NCBI RefSeq assembly: GCF_001267925.1
Contig: NZ_CP011409.1
Location: 434,001 to 498,000 of the forward strand
DNA length: 64,000 bases
Source of the DNA: Herbaspirillum hiltneri N3
GTDB taxonomy: Bacteria; Pseudomonadota; Gammaproteobacteria; Burkholderiales; Burkholderiaceae_D
Reading direction: 5' to 3'
Positions 57,810-64,000 of this stretch are shown in pieces (position 1 is the stretch's first letter; each line of letters opens with the position of its first letter). Position numbers and translations under genes: made by a program. The notes below the pieces were generated by a model. It did not search any database. It had not been told where the DNA came from and saw nothing but the letters and a program-made list of their open reading frames with translations.

Positions 57810-57995
57810 GTGAGCGATAGCAAAACAGAATACAAGACCTGGATGTGCCTGATCTGTGGTTGGGTCTACGATGAAGAAGCCGGCCTGCCGGACGAGGATA
57901 TTGCTCCCGGCACGCGCTGGGAAGACGTTCCGATCAACTGGACCTGTCCGGAATGCGGCGCCCGCAAGGAAGATTTCGAGATGGTGGCGCTTTAA
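57810..57995 (+). CDS. rubA: rubredoxin
   Basis: A 61-residue single-iron electron carrier. Cys13 and Cys16 (MCLICGWVYDEEAG) and Cys46 and Cys49 (WTCPECGARKEDFEMV) form the Fe(SCys)4 site. Divergent from thiD, with 63 bp between starts, and upstream of the pil chemosensory genes, an arrangement I have met in other Burkholderiales. Partner is unknown. Confidence 0.95.
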   Translation: MSDSKTEYKTWMCLICGWVYDEEAGLPDEDIAPGTRWEDVPINWTCPECGARKEDFEMVAL

Positions 57996-58050
57996 CCAGG
58001 TTGCTTGTCAGGAGACTCGCGGCAGCGAAGTTTCCTCCGGGAACCGCCCG

Positions 58051-58093
58051 CAAGCCCGTCTTTGCTCCCAAATGAGGGGGCAAAGCGGGCTTG
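58051..58093. terminator. interrupted hairpin between rubredoxin gene and pilG
   Basis: CAAGCCCG-T-CTTTGC-TCCC at 58051-58070 pairs with the following GGGGG-CAAAG-CGGGCTTG to 58092. Long but imperfect, and no good T-tract follows. Confidence 0.5.
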
Positions 58094-58201
58094 TTCCATT
58101 TATGCGTCAGCTGTCGCTTTGCTATAGTCGGCTAAAGCAGGCTGGCTGCAGCCGAAACAATAACCCTTCACCGCCTGCCGCAACGATTCCCGGGAGCTCT
58201 G

Positions 58202-58612
58202 ATGACTGATGCGCAAGCCCGCCACAGCTTCACCATCCTCATTGTTGACGACAGCGCCACCATCCGGCGCTCGGCGGCGCTATTCCTCGGGCAGGCCGGT
58301 CATCGGGTAGTACTGGCCGAAGACGGCTTCGATGCACTCTCCCAGCTTGCCGATTGCACCCCCGACCTGATTTTCTGCGACGTTCTCATGCCTCGGCTCG
58401 ACGGCTACCAGACTTGTGCATTAGTTAAAAAAAATGCAAGATTCCATGCAACTCCCGTGGTCATGTTGTCGTCCAAGGACGGGTTGTTCGACCGGGCGCG
58501 CGGCGCCATCGTCGGCGCCGCAGCGTTCATGACCAAGCCATTCACGGAAGACGGCATGTTACAGGCCGTCAGGACATACGCAGGGGGGCAGGCCGAAGCC
58601 GCGCATTTCTGA
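58202..58612 (+). CDS. pilG: twitching motility response regulator PilG
   Basis: A 136-residue stand-alone receiver domain: acidic pocket DD at 16-17, phosphorylation site Asp60 (LIFCDVLMPRLDGY), switch Ser/Thr in VVMLSSKDG and conserved Lys in MTKPF. PilG promotes PilB-driven type IV pilus extension in the Chp system. First of five genes in order pilG-H-I-J-L. Confidence 0.92.
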   Translation: MTDAQARHSFTILIVDDSATIRRSAALFLGQAGHRVVLAEDGFDALSQLADCTPDLIFCDVLMPRLDGYQTCALVKKNARFHATPVVMLSSKDGLFDRARGAIVGAAAFMTKPFTEDGMLQAVRTYAGGQAEAAHF

Positions 58613-58647
58613 CAAAAAGCACTTCTCAGGTACGGAGTAACAGTGCA

Positions 58648-59013
58648 ATGGGGATCAAGAAAATTCTCGTCGTCGATGATTCGGCGACTGACCGCTATCT
58701 CCTGACGGAGATCCTGAGCAGGCACGGGTTTGAAGTCGAGACCGCCGACAATGGCGAAGAGGCATTCGGGAAGATACAACGCAACCGGCCGGAACTGGTG
58801 CTGATGGACGTCGTCATGCCCGGCAAAAACGGTTTCCAGATTACGCGTCAGATGACACGTGATCCCAGCCTAAGGGACATTCCGATCATGATGTGCAGCA
58901 TTAAGGATCAGGAAACCGATCGCATTTGGGCCTTGAGCCAGGGCGCGTGCGACTATGTTGTCAAACCGGTGGACGCACAGGAGTTGCTGTCCAAAATTGC
59001 GGCGCTCGGCTGA
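58648..59013 (+). CDS. pilH: twitching motility response regulator PilH
   Basis: A 121-residue receiver: DD at 10-11 (LVVDDSATDRYLL), Asp54 (LVLMDVVMPGKNG), MMCSIKDQETD and the Lys in VVKPVDAQELL. PilH acts mainly as a phosphate sink or antagonist of PilG. Follows pilG after 35 bp. Confidence 0.92.
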   Translation: MGIKKILVVDDSATDRYLLTEILSRHGFEVETADNGEEAFGKIQRNRPELVLMDVVMPGKNGFQITRQMTRDPSLRDIPIMMCSIKDQETDRIWALSQGACDYVVKPVDAQELLSKIAALG

Positions 59014-59044
59014 GTGGCGGTACGCAGATGGATGCCGATGCGGC

Positions 59045-59596
59045 ATGAACTCAGCCAAGACAGATGAGGTGAGGGTGGACCAAGTTCCCGACCAATGGAG
59101 ATATGGCCGGCTGCATGAGTTCCAGGCGCGGCTGCTGGAACGCATGGACGCTGCGCGCGACGGCTCCGGCATGCGCGACAGCCGCCTCGGCGTGATGATC
59201 GGCGACAGGCGCTGCCTGGTCGATCTGCGCGAAGCCGGTGAAATCGTCACGCTGGTTGCGATGACCAGGGTGCCGCTGTCCCGGGATTGGTATCTTGGAC
59301 TGGCCAACGTGCGCGGCAAGCTGATCGGCGTGGTCGATCTGGATTGCTTTCTGGGCGGACCGCGGCAGACCCCCGGCAAGGAAAGCCGCGTACTGGTGGT
59401 TTCTGCCGCCTTGTCAGGCAACACGGGTTTTCTGCTGTCGCGCGTTCTGGGACTGCGACACATTCAGGAGATGGCCGAGCAGCCCCGCAGCGACGACGGA
59501 CGCAAATGTTATCTCGACGGCGACCGGAACGAATGGGTGGAAATCAGCCTTGCCGGGATTGTGGAAGATCCACGTTTCTTGCAAGTCGGAATATAA
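59045..59596 (+). CDS. pilI: CheW-like protein PilI
   Basis: A 183-residue CheW-domain coupling protein that links PilJ to the PilL/ChpA kinase. Domain landmarks: DSRLGVMIGDRRCLVDLREA, PLSRDWYLGLANVRGKLIGV, VVDLDCFLGG and SRVLGLRHIQEM. Start ATG at 59045; the long in-frame upstream frame overlaps pilH. Confidence 0.88.
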   Translation: MNSAKTDEVRVDQVPDQWRYGRLHEFQARLLERMDAARDGSGMRDSRLGVMIGDRRCLVDLREAGEIVTLVAMTRVPLSRDWYLGLANVRGKLIGVVDLDCFLGGPRQTPGKESRVLVVSAALSGNTGFLLSRVLGLRHIQEMAEQPRSDDGRKCYLDGDRNEWVEISLAGIVEDPRFLQVGI

Positions 59597-59679
59597 AAAC
59601 TGTCGCACCGGGTGCAACGGATTGAAGGCAACAACGTCGCCGCAACCGCGCAACGATCTCGTAACAAGGAGCCTTAGCC

Positions 59680-61893
59680 ATGGCATTCAAGCTGCCGTAT
59701 CTTTCGAAGAATAAAACAGCCGGGCCAGCGGGATCTCAGGCGAACCGGCCATCGGCCATCAGCGCCAAGGCGGACAAGTACATGCAGCGCTACCAGCATA
59801 CCCGCCTGCCGTTCATCGGCCGTCAGTCGCTGCGTGCGCAGACCCGTATTTTGCTGATGCTGCTGATCCTTGCGTTATTGTCGATGTTCTTCTTCCTCTG
59901 GCTGGGCTCGAAGCACTATATCCACGTCAGCCTGCAGGCGCATATCACCAGCGATCTCGTCATGCACTCGCAGCGCATCGGCAAGGCCGTACCCAACGCC
60001 ATCCAGGGCAATCGCGAAGCCTTCAGCCAGCTCACCGAAAGCCGCAAGGAATTCAACCAGGGACTTAACGTCCTGATGCTCGGCGGTGAATACCAGGGAT
60101 ATACCATCCTCAAGCCGGAGCCTGAAATGCACACCGTGCTGACTGACGTGCAAAAGATCTGGGATCACACTGACAAGGCCGCTTCCACCATCCTCAAGCT
60201 GCAGCCGGAACTGACCGGCTTCGGCGTCACGTTGGCGCGATTGCGGCTGTTGTCGCACAATCTGCAGGACATGAGCGAGCAGATTTCGATGTTGCAATCG
60301 CTGGGAGGCAACTCGCCGCGCGAAGTCGCCGCAGCAGCGCAACTGATTTTTCTGACCTTGCGCCTGAGCCGCAGCGCCAATGAATTTCTCACCTCTGAAG
60401 GCGTCAATCCGGAAACCGCCTTCTTGCTCGGCAAGGACGTCAACACCTTCCGCGACATCATCGACGGCTTCCTTAACGGCAGCGAAATCCTCGGCCTCAA
60501 CGCGGTGCGCGACAAGGATATGCGCGACAAGCTCAACGAACTGGAAAAGGTCTTCAGCGAATACCAGTCGCTGGTCGCCAACATCCTCGGCAACCTGCAG
60601 AATTTCATCGCCGCCAAGCAGTCCGAGCAGTTGGTGTTCCTGGAAAACGAAACCCTCAAGCAGCGTCTGACCGTGCTGCAAAACGACTACCGGCAGGCGC
60701 AGGAAAGCCGCGCTTGGACATTCTGGATCATGCTGCTGTCGATGGCGCTGGCGTTGGTGTGCGGCGTCGGCATCGCCTGGGTGCAATTGCAAAGCAGCCG
60801 GCGCAACGCGGAAGAAGCCGAACTGCGCCGCCAGGAAGCGGAGGGGCAGCGCCTGCATGCGCAACAGCAGGAAGAGCGCGCCATGCGCACCAACGCCATC
60901 AACCAGGCGGCGATCCTGCGGCTCATGAATGAGTTGCAGAAAGTCGCGGACGGCGATCTGACGGTGCACACCACCGTGTCCGAAGACATCACCGGCGCCA
61001 TCGCCGATTCGGTGAACTACACGGTCGAAGCGTTGCGCGGCCTGGTCGGACAGGTCACGCATACCGCTTCGCAAGTGGCGGCTGCCTCCAACCAGGTGCG
61101 CGACAATGCGCAGGAGCTGACCAGCGCCGGCCAGATCCAGGCGCGCCGCATCCATGACACCGGCCAGTCCATGCTCGAGATGTCGATACAGATTACCGAT
61201 GTCTCGCTCTCCGCCAACAAGTCAGCCGACGTCGCACGCCACTCGGTGGTGGTGGCCGAGCGTGGCGCCAAGGCGGTGGAAGACGCCGTCAAGGGCATGA
61301 ACGAAATCCGGGAGCAGATCCAGGAAACCTCCAAGCGCATCAAGCGACTGGGCGAGTCGTCGCAGGAGATCGGCGAGATCACCGAACTGATTTCCGACAT
61401 CACCGAACAGACCAACGTCCTGGCGCTGAACGCCGCCATCCAGGCCGCTTCCGCCGGCGAGGCAGGGCGCGGGTTCTCGGTCGTGGCAGAAGAAGTGCAA
61501 CGCCTGGCGGAACGCTCCAGCGCAGCGACCAGGCAGATCGGCGCGCTGGTGCGCATGATTCAGGCCGACACCCATGACGCCGTGGCGGCGATGGAAAAAT
61601 CGACTGCCGGCGTGGTCGACGGCGCCAAGTTGTCCGATGCCGCCGGCGCATCGCTGTCGGACATACGCCGCGTGTCGAATCAGCTGGCCGAACTGATCCA
61701 GGACATTTCATCTTCCACCGGGCATCAGGCCACTTCCGCCAACAGCGTGGCCCACGATATCCAGAACATCCTCAGCGAGAACGAGATCATCGAGCAGCGC
61801 CGCGAACAGGTGCTGTCCCTGTTCAACGAACTGCACGATCTGGCCGAGTTGCTCAAGAATTCGGTGTCGCGCTTCCGCGTCACCATTTCGTGA
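59680..61893 (+). CDS. pilJ: methyl-accepting chemotaxis protein PilJ
   Basis: A 737-residue transducer. First membrane helix about 57-76 ([18 protein letters not shown]), periplasmic sensor of about 270 residues, second helix about 346-369, HAMP-like region, then the coiled MA domain with signature [20 protein letters not shown] near residue 575. The N-terminal cytoplasmic extension is long. Senses surface or pilus state and feeds the PilL kinase. Confidence 0.93.
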   Translation: MAFKLPYLSKNKTAGPAGSQANRPSAISAKADKYMQRYQHTRLPFIGRQSLRAQTRILLMLLILALLSMFFFLWLGSKHYIHVSLQAHITSDLVMHSQRIGKAVPNAIQGNREAFSQLTESRKEFNQGLNVLMLGGEYQGYTILKPEPEMHTVLTDVQKIWDHTDKAASTILKLQPELTGFGVTLARLRLLSHNLQDMSEQISMLQSLGGNSPREVAAAAQLIFLTLRLSRSANEFLTSEGVNPETAFLLGKDVNTFRDIIDGFLNGSEILGLNAVRDKDMRDKLNELEKVFSEYQSLVANILGNLQNFIAAKQSEQLVFLENETLKQRLTVLQNDYRQAQESRAWTFWIMLLSMALALVCGVGIAWVQLQSSRRNAEEAELRRQEAEGQRLHAQQQEERAMRTNAINQAAILRLMNELQKVADGDLTVHTTVSEDITGAIADSVNYTVEALRGLVGQVTHTASQVAAASNQVRDNAQELTSAGQIQARRIHDTGQSMLEMSIQITDVSLSANKSADVARHSVVVAERGAKAVEDAVKGMNEIREQIQETSKRIKRLGESSQEIGEITELISDITEQTNVLALNAAIQAASAGEAGRGFSVVAEEVQRLAERSSAATRQIGALVRMIQADTHDAVAAMEKSTAGVVDGAKLSDAAGASLSDIRRVSNQLAELIQDISSSTGHQATSANSVAHDIQNILSENEIIEQRREQVLSLFNELHDLAELLKNSVSRFRVTIS

Positions 61894-61926
61894 TGCGTCC
61901 GGACTCGTCCAACCTGCAGATCGCGC

Positions 61927-64000
61927 ATGGCTTCCGATCCCACGTCTGAACCACGGCCGGCGGATCCGTCCGCTCTGGCGTCGCTGGCGCCGGGCCTGAT
62001 CGCGACCGTCGATCAGGCGATGCAGCTGCTTGGCGACGGCAGCCCGCAGGCGGCGCAACAGGCTCACGTGCTGTTGCGCCAGGGGGCCGATACGCTGGCG
62101 TTTATCGGCGCTACGTCGCTGGAGTCCGATGTGGCGGCGCTGCTCGGCTTGTTCGAGTCCACCGGCACGGAACCGGCCTTTGCCGGCGATACTACTGAAT
62201 CCGTGCAGCACGCCTGCAGGGATTTGCGTGCCGGCCTGGTCGATATCGAGGCCGGCATGGCCTCGCAACAGGCAACGTTGCCGGATGAGGCGGTGCGTCG
62301 ACGTCCGGCGCTGAAAACCGCCATCGCACAACTGACGACCGACCTCGGCCGCCTGGAGAATTTGCTGGACGCATATTTGCAAGGCCGTGCCGCGCCCGAT
62401 TCCTTGCATGAGGCGAAGCTGCTCGCGCAGCAACTGGCGACGGTGGGGCAGGCGCTGGAATTGACGGCGGCTTGCGAAGTGCTACGATTGTGCGCCGTCG
62501 ACATCGGCCGCCTGCCGCCGGCCGGCGTGGGGAACGCCACCGCTGCCGAGGCGGCAAGCCTGGCGCGTCTCGCCCACAATGTGGCGGCGTTGAGCCTGTC
62601 GCTTCCTCTGATGCACAATGCACCGGCATCGATGACCTATCCCGGCAAGTTCGATGAAGAGAGCGTTATCGCTACGCCCGGGATTGCGCCGATGGGTGCA
62701 TTGGACATTGCGCCGCCGCAGCCGGATGAAATTGACCCGGAACTGCGCGAAGTCTTCCTGCTCGAGGCCTACGAAGTGCTGGGCAGCATACGCGCTGCGC
62801 TGGCGGCGTCTCGCGCGGCGCCGCAAGACATGGCGCAGGTGGTTGTATTGCGGCGGGGTTTCCATACGCTCAAGGGCAGCGGCCGGATGGTCGGGCTCAA
62901 TGCGCTGGGTCGCGGCGCGATGGCGCTCGAGGAATTTGCCTCCGCCTGGGCCGCCGCAGGCCGGCCGGGCACGGCGACCGACTACGCCTTGCTGGAGTAC
63001 GCTGTGCTGGAGCTGAGCGTCTGGATAGACGAGATCAGCGCAAATGGAAATTCATCGCGCAGTCCGGAAGGCTTGCTGGCGGCGGTGGCGGGTCATGCCC
63101 ACGGCGAATCTCCATCGACGCAAAAGGACACCGCCGATCACACGGACACCTGCCAGGTCGGCGACCTCGTCTTGCCGGTCAGGCTGCACCAGATCTACAG
63201 CGAGGAATCAGCCAATCTGCTCGACATCCTCGCCAAACAAATTGCGCAGTGGCAGACCGCCACGCCCGAGGTGATCGCAGCGGAAGCGTTGCGCGCGACC
63301 CATTCGCTCAAGAGCAGCGCGGCGTCGGTCAGGTTCGCGCCGATGCTGGCGCTGGCGCAGCCGCTCGATGACTTCATGCAGTTCCTGGAAAACTACCCGG
63401 GTTTGCTGGATGCCGCCATCTGCAGCGAGCTGATGCAGGTGGTGCGCGACCTCCAGGCCATGCAGCATCAATTCGCCGCGCGCATCATGCCGTCGCCCCG
63501 CCCCGCCGTGCAATTGCAACTGCAGACTTTGCTGACGACGCTGGAAGCGCACCGGCGCCAGAGCCACGACGACGGCAAGACGGCGCCGGCGGAAAGCTCG
63601 CAAGCGGCAGTCGGAAAAACTCCCGAGCAGAGCGGTGACCTCATCGATCCGGAGTTGCTGGATATTTTTCTGGAAGAAGGCCGCGACCTGCTGCCGCAGA
63701 TAGGCGAGAGTTTGTACAAGTTGCAGAAAACACCCGGCGACACGGCGCTGATCCAGTATCTGCTGCGGCCGCTGCATACCATCAAGGGCAGTGCGCGCAT
63801 GGCCGGCGCCATGCACCTCGGCCAGCACATGCACGATCTGGAAAGCCGTATCGGAGAAATGATGCGCGACGGTGAGCCGTCGGCGGCGCTGATCGACGAC
63901 TTGCTGGCGCGCTATGATCAGGGTTTGCAATTGTTTGATGCGTTGCAGGCGCCGGTCGCCATTGCGGCCGCTGCTGCGGCGCCAGTTTCAGATGTGACTC
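61927..64000 (+). CDS. pilL: CheA-type hybrid kinase PilL/ChpA, N-terminal part (cut by window edge)
   Basis: About 691 codons visible without a stop. Three Hpt-type sites can be read: FHTLKGSGRM with His313, THSLKSSAASV with His459 and LHTIKGSARMAG with His617. The spacing and surrounding helical text fit ChpA/PilL, which carries a chain of Hpt/Xpt domains before its CheA dimerisation, kinase, CheW and receiver domains; those lie beyond the window. ATG at 61927 is the likely start, 33 bp after pilJ. It phosphorylates PilG and PilH. Confidence 0.9.
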   Translation, partial: MASDPTSEPRPADPSALASLAPGLIATVDQAMQLLGDGSPQAAQQAHVLLRQGADTLAFIGATSLESDVAALLGLFESTGTEPAFAGDTTESVQHACRDLRAGLVDIEAGMASQQATLPDEAVRRRPALKTAIAQLTTDLGRLENLLDAYLQGRAAPDSLHEAKLLAQQLATVGQALELTAACEVLRLCAVDIGRLPPAGVGNATAAEAASLARLAHNVAALSLSLPLMHNAPASMTYPGKFDEESVIATPGIAPMGALDIAPPQPDEIDPELREVFLLEAYEVLGSIRAALAASRAAPQDMAQVVVLRRGFHTLKGSGRMVGLNALGRGAMALEEFASAWAAAGRPGTATDYALLEYAVLELSVWIDEISANGNSSRSPEGLLAAVAGHAHGESPSTQKDTADHTDTCQVGDLVLPVRLHQIYSEESANLLDILAKQIAQWQTATPEVIAAEALRATHSLKSSAASVRFAPMLALAQPLDDFMQFLENYPGLLDAAICSELMQVVRDLQAMQHQFAARIMPSPRPAVQLQLQTLLTTLEAHRRQSHDDGKTAPAESSQAAVGKTPEQSGDLIDPELLDIFLEEGRDLLPQIGESLYKLQKTPGDTALIQYLLRPLHTIKGSARMAGAMHLGQHMHDLESRIGEMMRDGEPSAALIDDLLARYDQGLQLFDALQAPVAIAAAAAAPVSDVT

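Overview
The window is a 64 kb, GC-rich stretch of chromosome from a betaproteobacterium, most likely Oxalobacteraceae and close to Herbaspirillum. I infer this from the 16S and 23S rRNA text, the housekeeping gene orders (rpe-apaG-mltA; rplM-rpsI; argC-DUF6776-bactofilin-erpA; thiD-hemL beside a rubredoxin and pilGHIJL), and a sugar-acid cluster that matches what I remember of Herbaspirillum huttiense. No phage, insertion sequence, integron or CRISPR array is visible.

Layout. 1-4020: rpe (cut by the window edge), apaG, a 47-residue membrane protein, mltA, a universal stress protein and an enoyl-CoA hydratase. 4046-9889: a complete rRNA operon (tandem promoters, 16S, tRNA-Ile(GAT), tRNA-Ala(TGC), 23S, 5S, terminator). 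10341-10889: a PagL-type lipid A deacylase. 11195-21605: a long minus-strand catabolic cluster (lactonase, short-chain dehydrogenase, FAH-family hydrolase, UxaA/GarD-type dehydratase, four-gene polar ABC importer, AraD1/GguC-type enzyme) with a divergent LysR regulator. Together these look like uptake and oxidation of a pentose-derived sugar acid to pyruvate plus glycolate and/or 2-oxoglutarate semialdehyde. 21678-23597: three small genes of unknown role. 23658-29016: an M20 amidohydrolase divergent from a four-gene Dpp/Opp-type importer without its own binding protein. 29116-33861: LysE exporter, AraC regulator, molybdopterin oxidoreductase and a lipoprotein metallopeptidase. 34143-39059: fadD, then dgoA, dgoK, a 2-hydroxyacid dehydrogenase and a thioesterase. 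39202-48848: an Atm1-type exporter, a HypT-like LysR regulator, glutamate dehydrogenase, two paralogous glutamate-type binding proteins and gltJKL. 49085-55467: pyrC, coq7, an OsmC protein, a probable small RNA, rplM-rpsI, argC, a DUF6776 protein, bactofilin and erpA. 55602-64000: hemL, thiD, rubredoxin and the pil chemosensory genes pilG, pilH, pilI, pilJ and the start of pilL/chpA.

The most interesting unexplained element is a short transcription unit at about 51481-51609, between the OsmC gene and rplM. It has its own sigma70-like promoter, no convincing reading frame, two CU-rich tracts that repeat the anti-Shine-Dalgarno tail of the 16S rRNA in this same window, and a strong intrinsic terminator. 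It looks like an anti-Shine-Dalgarno small RNA. Secondary points of interest are the sugar-acid cluster with two alternative FAH-fold enzymes, the 47-residue membrane protein divergent from mltA, helically phased tandem repeats upstream of fadD, 10-bp repeats before the HypT-like regulator, and a perfect dyad upstream of gdhA.

All functions are assigned by reading motifs and from knowledge of the families; no database search was possible. Start codons were chosen by ribosome-binding sites and family lengths.
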